DNA of 37,423 nucleotides from an uncultured Pirellulaceae bacterium (GTDB lineage Bacteria; Planctomycetota; Planctomycetia; Pirellulales; Pirellulaceae), in the NCBI GenBank assembly GCA_938036435.1, contig CALHPU010000140.1:1-37423 (forward strand), given 5' to 3'. A program made the translations under genes and the position numbers. A model generated the notes under the pieces. The model ran no database searches and was not told the DNA's origin. It was given only the letters and a program-made list of their open reading frames with translations. Below, in pieces: positions 1 to 8,786 of the stretch. The stretch's first letter is position 1; every line of letters starts with the position of its first letter.

Positions 1-2
1 AC

Positions 3-173
3 AGCCAGAACGGCGTTCACGATCCCGACACGCTTCATGCGATGGTAGAAGCCAACGTGCCTAGTGACCCTTACTGGTTGGTCTCGATCAAACCTACCGG
101 AGGGACGTTGGGGCAAACTCGTACTCGCAGAGTAGATCACCGAACTGGGAAGGTGATACCGGAACGACGTTGA
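3..173 (+). CDS. C-terminal fragment of an unrecognised protein (5' end outside window)
   Basis: An open frame enters from the left edge and runs for 56 codons to a TGA at 171-173. The peptide contains HDPDTLHAMVEA and ends in a basic stretch (RTRRVDHRTGKVIPERR). The composition looks protein-like, but I do not recognise the family. With only the tail visible no function can be given. It could also be a chance open frame, because 56 codons is short. Confidence 0.35.
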   Translation, partial: SQNGVHDPDTLHAMVEANVPSDPYWLVSIKPTGGTLGQTRTRRVDHRTGKVIPERR

Positions 174-475
174 AGGCGAGAAGCGCAGAAATCAAAACTG
201 CGAATGAAGACTAATGGAGATACTTCTCGGTGAACGCCACCAGAAGTGAGTGTTGCGACAATGCCATTGGAGGCCCAAAAGCCACGGAACTGACCTCACG
301 CAAAGGCGCGAAGACGCAAAGTTTTGGTCAACGAATTGTTCTTCGCGCCTTTGCGCCTTCGCGTGAGAACTTCATGCTCAAGACCACAGTGCTTATACTC
401 CGAAAAATTAACTTGGTGGTACTCACCGAGGACTCTCCCAATGAATGCGATGTTTTCCAGTCTCGCGATGCCAGA
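174..475. other. Intergenic stretch containing one palindromic repeat
   Basis: No convincing gene is seen here. The open frame across 230-703 overlaps the GH16 gene on the other strand and is not protein-like. The only structure is the inverted repeat at 295-367, which lies downstream of the GH16 gene stop and could help end its transcript. Confidence 0.5.
295..367. repeat. Imperfect inverted repeat, copy 1 (CGCAAAGGCGC-type element)
   Basis: Two 27-base arms, 295-321 and 341-367, are near-perfect reverse complements and start and end with CTCACGC / GCGTGAG. They enclose a loop of about 19 bases. The arms are built from iterated units such as GGCGCGAAG, GACGCAAAG and GGCGCAAAG. A second copy with almost the same arms lies at 37293-37364. 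Elements of this kind are scattered through many bacterial genomes between genes; their function is not settled. Confidence 0.85.
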
Positions 476-1453
476 CTAATTGCCAATCAGAATGTCGATA
501 AACCGAGGGATGTCCGAAAAATTGACCACACCGTCTTGGTTGCAATCGGCTTCGATCCGATACGTGCCCGCCGACAGTATTCCAATAAACGTTGGGATAT
601 CCGAAAAATTGACAACGTCGTCTTGGTTGCAATCCCCCAGCACAAACGAAGGAAGGTCTTGTGGCGGGGTGCCTTGGTATCCAGTTTCTCCATCCTTGGT
701 TAGCGAGATAACAAGATATCCATCTTGGGCATTAATATTTTGCGGAATGAAATCCGCTTGATTCAAGTTGAAGGTCCAATTTGCTTTGTGCCATTTAGAG
801 GTGTTGAAAAAATCGAAGTTGTCCTCGAAAGTCGCAGTGGATGAGAATGAACTCCCGTTCCATGGATAGTACTTGATCCAATTCACATACATATGGACAG
901 GCAAAATGTTTTCATCGAAAGGCCCGACCCACGAAGGGATATCGGGATTCCACAGATTGAATCGCAGTGATGTTGGCTCATCAATAAGGTTTGCTTGTCC
1001 GCCTGTCGTTGTTCTGGCAGTCACTCCGTCTACCATCCACGTGATTGAGTCAGGTTTCCACTCGACGGTATAGGTGTGATATTCTTGGCCCAATCCAATT
1101 TCTTGATGAACGCCTTCTGAGTGGGTCAGGTTGGTATTTCCTTGCCCGGTAATAATGTTCGATTGCCAAGAATTCGCTCCGTTTTTTCCGAAGACCTCGA
1201 TATCAGCTTCTTCCCAAAATGTGTTTGGTTGTTCTGAACCATGTTTAAACGTATAGAAGTTTGAAATCACACCGCTTCCCGTCGCGACAAGCATTCGGAA
1301 TTCGATTTTGCCGTAGAGGTAAGTTTGTGCACTAAAAATTTCTCCACTTTTGTACGGCTTGTTTTGGGCAGACGCAATTTCCGGGCCGCCAAGAAAAAGC
1401 AAACAGACGGTCAGTGCTAGGCACGTAGCTCTGACTAGACGAACGTTTTTCAT
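476..1453 (-). CDS. Secreted GH16 beta-glucanase (lichenase-like, circularly permuted order) with C-terminal dockerin-like repeats
   Basis: A 325-residue secreted glycoside hydrolase, likely cleaving beta-1,3-1,4-glucan or a related glucan. Residues 1-30 form a signal peptide ending ASAQ. The GH16 catalytic motif is WEEADIEVFG, giving probable nucleophile Glu82, Asp84 and acid/base Glu86. It is followed by WQSNIITG, YHTYTVEW and RFNLWNPD, all lichenase landmarks. The segment that normally forms the N-terminus (DNFDFFNTSKWHKANWTF, then DGYLVISLTKDG) comes after the catalytic part, at about residues 210-262. This is the arrangement known from the Fibrobacter succinogenes lichenase. Residues 272-325 hold two dockerin-like calcium-loop repeats (GDCNQDDVVNFSDIP and ADCNQDGVVNFSDIP), common on planctomycete exoenzymes. 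The substrate is inferred from similarity only. The gene stands alone on the minus strand. Confidence 0.88.
   Translation of the reverse strand: MKNVRLVRATCLALTVCLLFLGGPEIASAQNKPYKSGEIFSAQTYLYGKIEFRMLVATGSGVISNFYTFKHGSEQPNTFWEEADIEVFGKNGANSWQSNIITGQGNTNLTHSEGVHQEIGLGQEYHTYTVEWKPDSITWMVDGVTARTTTGGQANLIDEPTSLRFNLWNPDIPSWVGPFDENILPVHMYVNWIKYYPWNGSSFSSTATFEDNFDFFNTSKWHKANWTFNLNQADFIPQNINAQDGYLVISLTKDGETGYQGTPPQDLPSFVLGDCNQDDVVNFSDIPTFIGILSAGTYRIEADCNQDGVVNFSDIPRFIDILIGN
507..634. repeat. Direct repeat pair encoding two dockerin-like calcium loops
   Basis: Bases 507-547 and 594-634 are 41-base direct repeats with few differences, 87 bases apart. They lie in the GH16 gene and encode the two copies of the DCNQDxVVNFSDIP loop. 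The DNA similarity suggests recent duplication or gene conversion of the motif. Confidence 0.8.
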
Positions 1454-1765
1454 AATATGTACCCCGGTGGAATAGGTTGACGACAGAATTATAGCTGGCT
1501 CCGCTTGGAAAGGCAGACAAAAACAAAAGAGACGCTGTTTAGCAATCCCAAAAAATCAAAACTGCCAGTAGACATGAATAAACGGGAGTTTTCCCCAGAG
1601 GTTGGCCCGCTATGCCCACTGGCGTTCCTCATCCTCCATTGGCGGTCTTCGTGATTGACGGAGGACGATCAACGTCCCGTGTCTTTTGCTGTTAAGATGT
1701 TCTTGGTAACCTCAGGTCGCAAAAGTATCTGCATCCCACCTTCAACGACAAACGCGCAGTATCTG
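1454..1765. other. Divergent intergenic region between the GH16 gene and the ACT-domain gene
   Basis: This region must hold the promoters of two divergent genes. I see no clear sigma-70 hexamers, operator palindrome or RNA gene. A TTG-initiated extension of the ACT gene back to 1655 is open, but the added residues do not look like part of the domain. Confidence 0.4.
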
Positions 1766-2287
1766 ATGAAAAAGCTTGTAATCACATTTATCTCTGACGA
1801 CCGGCCGGGCTTGGTCGAAAAGCTTTCACAAATGGTCCAACAGCGTGACGGCAATTGGCTCGAGAGCAAGATGGCTCAACTGTCGGGGAAGTTTACGGGC
1901 ATCATTGAAATCAGCCTGCCAGATAAACAGGTTTCGGTTCTCACCGAAGAACTGAAGGCACTGAGCTCCGAAGGAATCGCGCTGTTGGCCGAAGCGGTTG
2001 CCAGTGAGCCACCGAAGGCTCCACTGATTTCAGGTGATGTCAGTATCCTCGGGCTCGATCGCCCTGGTATCGTCAAAGAAATTTCGACAGCCTTAGCAAC
2101 CCTCAATATCAACGTTGAAGAGTTTCATAGCTTGGTCGAAGCGGCGCCCATGACTGGCCAGCCATTGTTCAAAGCGGAGGCAGCCATTGGGATTCCCTTA
2201 GAGGTCAATCTGCAAGACCTGAACGAAAAGCTCGATGCGATCTCTCAAAACTTGGATATCGAATGCACGCTGAATGTGGATCAGTAA
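1766..2287 (+). CDS. Double ACT-domain protein, GcvR-like
   Basis: A 173-residue cytoplasmic protein made of two ACT domains. The first begins KKLVITFISDDRPGLVEKL (residues 2-20); the second begins DVSILGLDRPGIVKEIS near residue 90. The DRPG turn in each is the usual ACT ligand-site signature. Stand-alone double-ACT proteins resemble GcvR, which represses the glycine cleavage system by binding its activator, or act as amino-acid sensors. No gcv genes are nearby, so the target is unknown. The ATG at 1766 is chosen because the domain starts directly after it; the longer TTG start at 1655 adds 37 unrelated residues. The DUF1569 gene follows about 86 bases later. Confidence 0.75.
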   Translation: MKKLVITFISDDRPGLVEKLSQMVQQRDGNWLESKMAQLSGKFTGIIEISLPDKQVSVLTEELKALSSEGIALLAEAVASEPPKAPLISGDVSILGLDRPGIVKEISTALATLNINVEEFHSLVEAAPMTGQPLFKAEAAIGIPLEVNLQDLNEKLDAISQNLDIECTLNVDQ

Positions 2288-2373
2288 CTTGCAATAGGTT
2301 GAAGAAGATGCCAAGCTATTTGTTTGAGTAACTCAAACAAATCGTTATCGGCTAGTACATGAAAGGGTTTGAG

Positions 2374-2841
2374 ATGTCGGAGCAGAAGCGTAGAGAAGTT
2401 TCGTTTTCCAGTTTGGAAGAGGTCATTTCGGATATCGAGAAATTGGCCAGTTCGCAATACGAGACCACAGGCAGCCATTCGTTTGGGAACATCGTCCAAC
2501 ACTTGGCAACCACCAATGAAATGGTCGTTGGAAACATCATTCCGCCAAAACTTCCTTGGTACATGCGGATGGCGATGCCGTTTATAAAAAACGGACTTCT
2601 CAATAATCCCGTTAAGCCGGGTTTCAACTTACCCAACACTGCAATGCAAGAATTTTTCTGGTCTAAAAATGATGTCGATCTAAAAGAAGCAACCGAAAAC
2701 TTCCGCACTTCGGTTCAGGCCTACAACGACAAGGGACCACTGCCGGTGCATCCGGTCTTTGGCAAAGCAACGAAGGAACAGATCCACAAATTGATCCTGA
2801 GCCATGCCGCCATGCATATGAGCTTTGTTCACCCCAAGTGA
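2374..2841 (+). CDS. DUF1569 (DinB-like superfamily) protein
   Basis: A 155-residue protein matching the DUF1569 family, small four-helix proteins of the DinB/YfiT type that often bind a metal through histidines. Visible landmarks are SHSFGNIVQHLA near the N-terminus, PVHPVFGKATKEQ and the C-terminal SHAAMHMSFVHPK, which carry the conserved His residues. The biochemical role of this family is not established; relatives include thiol transferases and DNA-damage-induced proteins. The ATG at 2374 is preceded by AAAGGG with six-base spacing, so it is preferred to the ATG at 2359, which would add five residues. Confidence 0.75.
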   Translation: MSEQKRREVSFSSLEEVISDIEKLASSQYETTGSHSFGNIVQHLATTNEMVVGNIIPPKLPWYMRMAMPFIKNGLLNNPVKPGFNLPNTAMQEFFWSKNDVDLKEATENFRTSVQAYNDKGPLPVHPVFGKATKEQIHKLILSHAAMHMSFVHPK

Positions 2842-3101
2842 AACGAAATGTTCTCACATCACTCGCAAGTTGCACTGTCGAAACGTTTGGGTTGGCAACA
2901 CTGCCAGATATACCAATTTTTCCGTTTGATTTTGGCATAGTTAGCAATCGGCCGTCTAATGTCGATAAAGACCGAGTGTAGGTCTGCCGCAAGGATCGTG
3001 GCAGCGACCGGTTTTATCGGCAAGGATGCTGAAGCGAGCTCAAGATGCGCTCGTTCCCCATCGCGGACGTTTTTATAACAACGTCCTACGAGGAAGCATT
3101 C

Positions 3102-6100
3102 ATGGCTGAAGATCGAATTGTCCGCAACGATGTCCTTGCCGTCGGAATTTTAGCGCTGGTCATCTTTTTGGTGGCATCTGTCGTAACCTACAGTCCGGCA
3201 GACCCGGCCGCCTCGCAGGCACCTTCTGCACTGCTGAAGATCTATCAACCCGATCAATTGGTCTTCCCTGAGAATGCCACGATTGAAAACGCTGGCGGGC
3301 GATTGGGCGCATGGACTGCTGATCTGCTGATCAACGTCTTGGGCGTGGGCGTCTATTTCCTGATCGTTGGACTGATCGCGTTGGAAATCGCGCTCTTTAG
3401 AAGATCGCCAGTCGAATCACCATGGCTCAAGTCCGTTGGCTGGGCTGTCAGTCTGTTGGGACTCACATCGCTCAGCTGCATGCTGCTGCCAGACTGGACT
3501 GTCAGTCCATTGATCGGAGCGGGGGGCTATGTGGGTGCATTAGTAAGCGGTTTGATGAAAACGAACGTCGGCACCACTGGAGCAATCGCTGGCGGCATCT
3601 CGATGGTGATCTGCGGCATGATGATGTGGACAGAGTATCTGATCTTCCGAGCCGGCCGCCTCGCGTTTGCGCCAGCTTTAGTGGCCGCGACAGCCATTTT
3701 GCCGTTTGGACTGGTACACGGTTTTGTGCAGTGGTTCAACGGAGAAGTTGAAGAAGAGGAAGGTGACGAGGAATATGAATACGAGGACGAAGAAGAGGAC
3801 GAAGATGAACTAGACGAAGATGGCGAACCAAAAACGATTCGCTTTAAACGTCGTGACAATGGCGAAGAAGTGTTCAAAGAAGTCGCACTTGCCAGCGACG
3901 GATCGGTCTCTACGCTGGGCGCTTCATCTTTGGCCGTAGCAGATTCTGAACTCGAGGATGAAGAGGACGAATACGAAGAAGAAGCTGAAGAAGAGGACGC
4001 CGAAGAAGACGAGTATGAAATCGAAGATGATTCGGAGGAAGAGGACGAGGAAGACGACTACGTTCCAATGGCCAACGCGAGCCTAAACATCCGCGACAAC
4101 ACCTCCAAGACCATTGTGCCCGCTTTGATGCCGGCAACAGATACGGACGCCGACGAAACTTCTGACGAAGTCGAGCGCGTCGATGAACCAGTTGAGGCCA
4201 AATCGAAACCGCACTTCCGCATGCCGGCCTCCAAAGAGAAAAAGCCCGCTAAATCATCAGAGCGTGACGCGATGATGAATCAGCTGAACGAAGCGGCCCT
4301 CTACGACCCGGCGGCCGATTACCAAGTGCCATCGCTTGAGTTGCTGACGCAGGCTGAGGCTTTGCCGTTCGAGGAGCAGGAGCGCGAGGCGTTGATCAAG
4401 GCGGAGATCCTTGAAAAAACATGCCAACAGTTTGGCTTCAAGGTGCGCGTCATCGAAATCGAAACTGGCCCCGTTATCTCGATGTACGAAATCGATTTGG
4501 AGCCAGGACTGCGTCTACAAAAAGTCGTTGCACTCGCTGACGACCTCGCCATTGCAATGCGTGTCCCCAGCGTTCGGATCGTGGCTCCGATTCCCGGCAA
4601 GAACAGTGTTGGCGTCGAGGTTCCCAATGAAACTCGCCAAATGGTCCGCATGCGGGGTGTGATGGAGCAATGTGAGGCGCAGATCAACAAAATGCACATC
4701 CCGCTGTTCCTTGGATCGGATGCCGTCGGTGCGCCGATGGTGGCGGATTTGGCAAAACTGCCTCACCTGTTGATCGCCGGCCGAACGGGTACCGGTAAGT
4801 CGGTCTGCTTGAACGCCATCATTGCGTCGATCTTGATGACGCGCCGACCGGATGAGGTCCGCATGCTGATGATCGACCCAAAAATGGTCGAATTGAGCGG
4901 ATTCGGAAAACTGCCTCACCTGATGCATCCGGTTGTTACAGACATGCGAAAAGCCGAAGCAATTTTGGCCTGGGCGGTCGACAAAATGGAGGAACGATAC
5001 GCCCTACTGGCCAGTGTCGGGGTCCGTCACGTCACCAGCTACAACCAGCTTGGCGAAGAAGAGATCATGGAACGTTTGGATCCAACGGACGAACAACGTG
5101 CCAACATTCCAACGAACCTTCCGTTCATCGTTATCGTGGCCGACGAAATGGCGGACTTGATGATGACCGCTGGCAAGGACGTAGAAACGCACATCATTCG
5201 TCTGGCGCAGAAAAGCCGGGCCGTTGGAATCCACCTTATTCTGGCAACGCAAAAACCAACGGTCGATGTGATCACCGGCTTGATCAAATCGAACTTGCCC
5301 GCCCGCATCGCATTCCAAGTTGCCAGTAAAACCGACAGCCGCGTTGTACTTGATGCCCAAGGGGCCGACAAGCTGCTTGGTTGCGGCGACATGCTATTCC
5401 TCTGGCCGGGGACCAGTACTTTGCTGCGTGGGCAAGGCACCTACCTATCCGATGAAGAACTTGATTCCGTCACGGCCGCATGCAGTACTGGGGAACAGAA
5501 TTTCGTCAATGAATTGATCAACATCAAAGTCAAATCCGACGGCGATGAAGATAGCGGTGCTCCTAAGAAAGGCGAGCGAAAGAAAGACGAGCTTTACGAA
5601 GACGCTATCGAAATTGTGGCACGCGAGCAACGAGGCAGTCTATCGATGCTGCAACGGGCGATGGGCATCGGCTACGGCCGAGCGGCCAGATTGATCGACT
5701 ACATGGAAGAGGACGGCTACGTTGGCGAGTACAACGGCTCCAAGTCACGTGAAGTATTGATCACCCTAGAGATGTGGGAAAACATTAAAAACGGTGACCC
5801 AAATCCGGTTAACGACGAGGACTGGCCGGAGGAAGATGAACCTGTTGTCACCAAACCGGCCGCGTTTGTTGCCAAAGCGACTAAGGCAAGCAAAACAAAC
5901 ACAGCCAAGCCGACCACCTCCAAGGCCGAGGAGGCTGTGGTCCCTAAACCGAAATTAACGCTAAAACCGGCCAGTAAACCGGCCAGTAAACCAGCCACTC
6001 CAAAGAAACTTTCGGCGATCGAGGATCCGAACCGCTTGACCAATATGGCATTGAACGCTCCGGCAACGATTCCGATGCCCGACCCTAAAGTCGAGGAAGA

Positions 6101-6335
6101 CGAAGAGGAATCGCTAGAGGACGAGTACGAATATGAGGAGGACGATGCCGTCGCCGAGGGTGAAGACGACGAGTATGAATATGAGTACGAGGATGCAGAG
6201 GACGGCGAAGAGTACGACGAAAGCGACTATGACGACGCCGAAGAGGATGAAGACTCCGACGAAGAAGAGTACGAATACGAAGACGAGGACGAGGACGAGG
6301 ACTACGATGAAGACGAATACGAAGACGTCGAGTAG
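3102..6335 (+). CDS. ftsK: FtsK/SpoIIIE-family DNA translocase with acidic linkers and tail
   Basis: A 1077-residue membrane-anchored ATPase that pumps chromosomal DNA through the division septum. The N-terminus has about four membrane segments (residues 10-215). An acidic Glu/Asp/Tyr-rich linker follows (about 214-330). The motor domain has Walker A GRTGTGKSV near residue 563 and Walker B IVIVADEM near 678. A winged-helix gamma domain (about 830-890, containing RAARLIDYMEEDGYVG) should read the chromosome polarity sequence. Past gamma, where most FtsK proteins end, are a Lys/Pro/Ala linker with PASK repeats and then about 80 residues that are almost all Asp, Glu and Tyr. The ATG at 3102 has GAGGAA seven bases upstream; a start at 3045 would add 19 residues. 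The gene converges on fhs. Confidence 0.93.
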   Translation: MAEDRIVRNDVLAVGILALVIFLVASVVTYSPADPAASQAPSALLKIYQPDQLVFPENATIENAGGRLGAWTADLLINVLGVGVYFLIVGLIALEIALFRRSPVESPWLKSVGWAVSLLGLTSLSCMLLPDWTVSPLIGAGGYVGALVSGLMKTNVGTTGAIAGGISMVICGMMMWTEYLIFRAGRLAFAPALVAATAILPFGLVHGFVQWFNGEVEEEEGDEEYEYEDEEEDEDELDEDGEPKTIRFKRRDNGEEVFKEVALASDGSVSTLGASSLAVADSELEDEEDEYEEEAEEEDAEEDEYEIEDDSEEEDEEDDYVPMANASLNIRDNTSKTIVPALMPATDTDADETSDEVERVDEPVEAKSKPHFRMPASKEKKPAKSSERDAMMNQLNEAALYDPAADYQVPSLELLTQAEALPFEEQEREALIKAEILEKTCQQFGFKVRVIEIETGPVISMYEIDLEPGLRLQKVVALADDLAIAMRVPSVRIVAPIPGKNSVGVEVPNETRQMVRMRGVMEQCEAQINKMHIPLFLGSDAVGAPMVADLAKLPHLLIAGRTGTGKSVCLNAIIASILMTRRPDEVRMLMIDPKMVELSGFGKLPHLMHPVVTDMRKAEAILAWAVDKMEERYALLASVGVRHVTSYNQLGEEEIMERLDPTDEQRANIPTNLPFIVIVADEMADLMMTAGKDVETHIIRLAQKSRAVGIHLILATQKPTVDVITGLIKSNLPARIAFQVASKTDSRVVLDAQGADKLLGCGDMLFLWPGTSTLLRGQGTYLSDEELDSVTAACSTGEQNFVNELINIKVKSDGDEDSGAPKKGERKKDELYEDAIEIVAREQRGSLSMLQRAMGIGYGRAARLIDYMEEDGYVGEYNGSKSREVLITLEMWENIKNGDPNPVNDEDWPEEDEPVVTKPAAFVAKATKASKTNTAKPTTSKAEEAVVPKPKLTLKPASKPASKPATPKKLSAIEDPNRLTNMALNAPATIPMPDPKVEEDEEESLEDEYEYEEDDAVAEGEDDEYEYEYEDAEDGEEYDESDYDDAEEDEDSDEEEYEYEDEDEDEDYDEDEYEDVE

Positions 6336-6336
6336 A

Positions 6337-6362
6337 CAGCGGGCATTTAAGAAAGGCCGCTG
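6337..6362. terminator. Possible bidirectional hairpin between convergent ftsK and fhs
   Basis: CAGCGG (6337-6342) pairs with CCGCTG (6357-6362) around a 14-base loop in the short gap and overlap between the two convergent genes. There is no strong T run, so a role as terminator is only suggested by its position. Confidence 0.25.
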
Positions 6363-8017
6363 ATTTCACCATCGTCATCGATGTCGATGGACTCGGCAGA
6401 TGGCGTCGACGGCAGCCCCGGCAGTCGCATCATCTTGCCGGTGATCGGTATTAGAAATCCGGCTCCAGCGGCCACTTCAATTTCCCGGATGTTGATCTCA
6501 AAATTTTCTGGTCGGCCAATCTTCTTGGGATCGTCCGATAGGGATTTTTGTGTCTTTGCCATGCAGACAGGACAATCTCCCAATCCAAGTTTCTCAATTC
6601 GTTTCAGGTCAGCTGAAGCGCGGGACGAATAGCTAACGTCGCTGGCACCATAGACGCTTTTGCAAATCTTGGCGATCTTGTCCGTTACCGGCAGCTTCCA
6701 ATCGTAAAGTGGCTTAAACGTTTTCTCCGTTTGCTCGATCGTTTTTACGACCGCTTTGGCCAGCTCCGTCGTCCCGTCACCTCCCTTGCCCCAAACATCT
6801 GCGACGACGGCAAAGAAGCCCAATTCAGTACAGCGTCGTTTGACGATTTCGATCTCTTCTTCGGTGTCAGAAGTAAATCGATTGATGGCAACCACCACAT
6901 CTAAATTGTATAGCGCTGCATTCTCAAGGTGTTTTTCCAGATTGCACAACCCCTTGGTCACAGCCTCCGGATTGGGCTCAGTGATCGATTTTAGTGACGC
7001 ACCGCCGTGATACTTAAGCGCTTTGATGGTTGCGACCAGCACTTGCATTTTTGGTTTGAGCCCCGCCGACACGCATTTGATATCGTAGAATTTTTCAGCC
7101 CCAAGATCGGATCCGAAACCGGCCTCGGTAACCACATAGTCCGATAGCGACATCCCCATTCTCGTGGCGATGACAGTATTGGTTCCTTGCGCGATATTGG
7201 CGAAAGGTCCGCCGTGAATGATGGCCGGAGTTCCTTCGATCGTTTGGACAAGGTTGGGCTTGATGGCGTCTTTGAGGAGTGCCGCCATGGCCCCAGGAGC
7301 GTTCAGATCGCGGGCGAAGACAGGTTCTTTATCCAAGGTGAACCCAACAAAGATATTTCCAAGTCGTCGTTTCAGATCGGCCATGTCATCCGAAAGACAC
7401 AGAATCGCCATGATCTCCGACGCCGCTGTAATATCGAAACCTGTTTCGCGTGGGATTCCGTTTCCTGTTCCGCCAAGCCCGACGACCACGCTTCGCAGCG
7501 CCCGATCGTTCATGTCCATGACTCGTTTCCACGCCACCGTGCGCGCGTCAATGTTCAAGGAGCGCGTTTTAGATTGCAGGTTATTGTCGATCAACGCCGC
7601 CAATAAATTATGCGCTTTTTCAATAGCAGAAAAATCGCCCGTAAAGTGCAGATTGATATCCTCCATCGGGAGCACTTGCGAGTATCCACCTCCAGCGGCG
7701 CCCCCTTTGATTCCGAACACAGGTCCGAGGGACGGTTCGCGCAAAACTACGGTGGATTGTTTGCCAATTTTGTTCAACCCTTGCGACAAACCGATCGAGA
7801 CGGTCGTCTTCCCTTCTCCGGCAGGCGTGGGAGAAATCGCAGAAACAAGAATCAAGTTTGATTTTTCAATACGATCTTGATTAATCAAATCCAGTGGCAA
7901 TTTGGCTTTGTGATGGCCATAGAGTTCAATTCGATCACTATCGATCCCGAGCGCACTAGCGATTTTGGTGACGGGTTTGAGCGTTGCCTTTTTGGCAATT
8001 TCGATATCAGAAGCCAT
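6347..8017 (-). CDS. fhs: Formate-tetrahydrofolate ligase
   Basis: A 556-residue cytoplasmic enzyme joining formate to tetrahydrofolate with ATP to give 10-formyl-tetrahydrofolate for one-carbon metabolism. The length is normal for the family. The nucleotide loop PTPAGEGKTT lies at residues 63-72. Other family landmarks are REPSLGPVFGIKGGAAGGG, FTGDF and, near the C-terminus, ITGKMMRLPGLP. The last residues (SIDIDDDGEISGLS) follow the usual family ending. The gene has its own start, followed upstream at 8076 by a small membrane-protein gene on the same strand, and converges with ftsK with an 11-base gap between the coding regions. No other folate genes are present. Confidence 0.96.
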   Translation of the reverse strand: MASDIEIAKKATLKPVTKIASALGIDSDRIELYGHHKAKLPLDLINQDRIEKSNLILVSAISPTPAGEGKTTVSIGLSQGLNKIGKQSTVVLREPSLGPVFGIKGGAAGGGYSQVLPMEDINLHFTGDFSAIEKAHNLLAALIDNNLQSKTRSLNIDARTVAWKRVMDMNDRALRSVVVGLGGTGNGIPRETGFDITAASEIMAILCLSDDMADLKRRLGNIFVGFTLDKEPVFARDLNAPGAMAALLKDAIKPNLVQTIEGTPAIIHGGPFANIAQGTNTVIATRMGMSLSDYVVTEAGFGSDLGAEKFYDIKCVSAGLKPKMQVLVATIKALKYHGGASLKSITEPNPEAVTKGLCNLEKHLENAALYNLDVVVAINRFTSDTEEEIEIVKRRCTELGFFAVVADVWGKGGDGTTELAKAVVKTIEQTEKTFKPLYDWKLPVTDKIAKICKSVYGASDVSYSSRASADLKRIEKLGLGDCPVCMAKTQKSLSDDPKKIGRPENFEINIREIEVAAGAGFLIPITGKMMRLPGLPSTPSAESIDIDDDGEISGLS

Positions 8018-8075
8018 CGAGAATTAAGTCAGGTGAGTGAAACTGAAAGAAGGATACCGCATTTGTTCTTGGATG

Positions 8076-8486
8076 TTATCGCGAAGAACTGCCGCGCTGT
8101 TCGGCTAAAAAATCTCGATCGGCGTCGCTGATCGGTCCGGTGTAGGATTCAACGATCGTGCCATCTTGGTTAAAAACGACTGTGCAAACTCTCGGCGCGA
8201 GAAACGAAAGAAGGCGCCCGAAGCGATATTCGTGAACGGTGCTAACACCGATTTGCTCCGTTGAGAACGGCTGCTTGCCGGCGATCTCAATCACTTTTTC
8301 GCGCGAGTCTTCGTCACTGACGGTCTTCGTTTTAACGATTTCTCTAATTTTTGCGTCGGCTTGTGGGATTACCACGGCCCGATCGTATATTAATCCGCCG
8401 CCTAAAATCCCCCCAAGAACCAACAGGACTGCGAGACGGATAAAGAACGCAACACCATAGCTGGATTTCTTTTTCTTCTTGCTCAT
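8076..8486 (-). CDS. Small single-pass membrane protein of unknown function
   Basis: About 136 residues. The N-terminus is very basic (SKKKKKSS) and is followed by one hydrophobic segment (about residues 15-33, AFFIRLAVLLVLGGILGG). The rest, about 100 residues, should lie outside the cytoplasm by the positive-inside rule. It ends in DFLAEQRGSSSR. I recognise no family. The ATG at 8486 is preferred; a TTG at 8498 would add four residues. It lies 58 bases upstream of fhs on the same strand and may be cotranscribed, though no functional link is evident. Confidence 0.6.
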   Translation of the reverse strand: MSKKKKKSSYGVAFFIRLAVLLVLGGILGGGLIYDRAVVIPQADAKIREIVKTKTVSDEDSREKVIEIAGKQPFSTEQIGVSTVHEYRFGRLLSFLAPRVCTVVFNQDGTIVESYTGPISDADRDFLAEQRGSSSR

Positions 8487-8786
8487 AGACCTGCTCAAAA
8501 AGGTTGGTGGGTATCCCTAAAATTATAACTTCTTTCCACTGTCGAATCCAACGGGGGCCTGCGAGCGAGTTTGAGTGAGTCCAATAGTAGCCTGCCGCTG
8601 ATGCTAACGCGTCAGCAAATAGACTCGCGGTCGCCTCCAGTGGTATGCGTACGCTCTCAAAAGGATTAACGGCGAGAAAAAAGGTGGTTTAATCCGTATT
8701 TTTCCTTTTGCGGTAAACGCAGCTTCATTTTTTTGTATGCCAGTAAATATAGTACGAGGGTATTGAACAACGGTGGACTTAGGTCA

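Noticed and set aside
230..703. 157-codon open frame on the plus strand across the left repeat and the GH16 gene.
   Set aside because: It overlaps the well-supported GH16 gene on the other strand and is partly the translated palindromic repeat.
3527..3877. Serine-rich and arginine-rich open frames opposite the acidic parts of ftsK.
   Set aside because: They are antisense shadows of GAA/GAC/GAG-rich codons and carry no signals of a gene.
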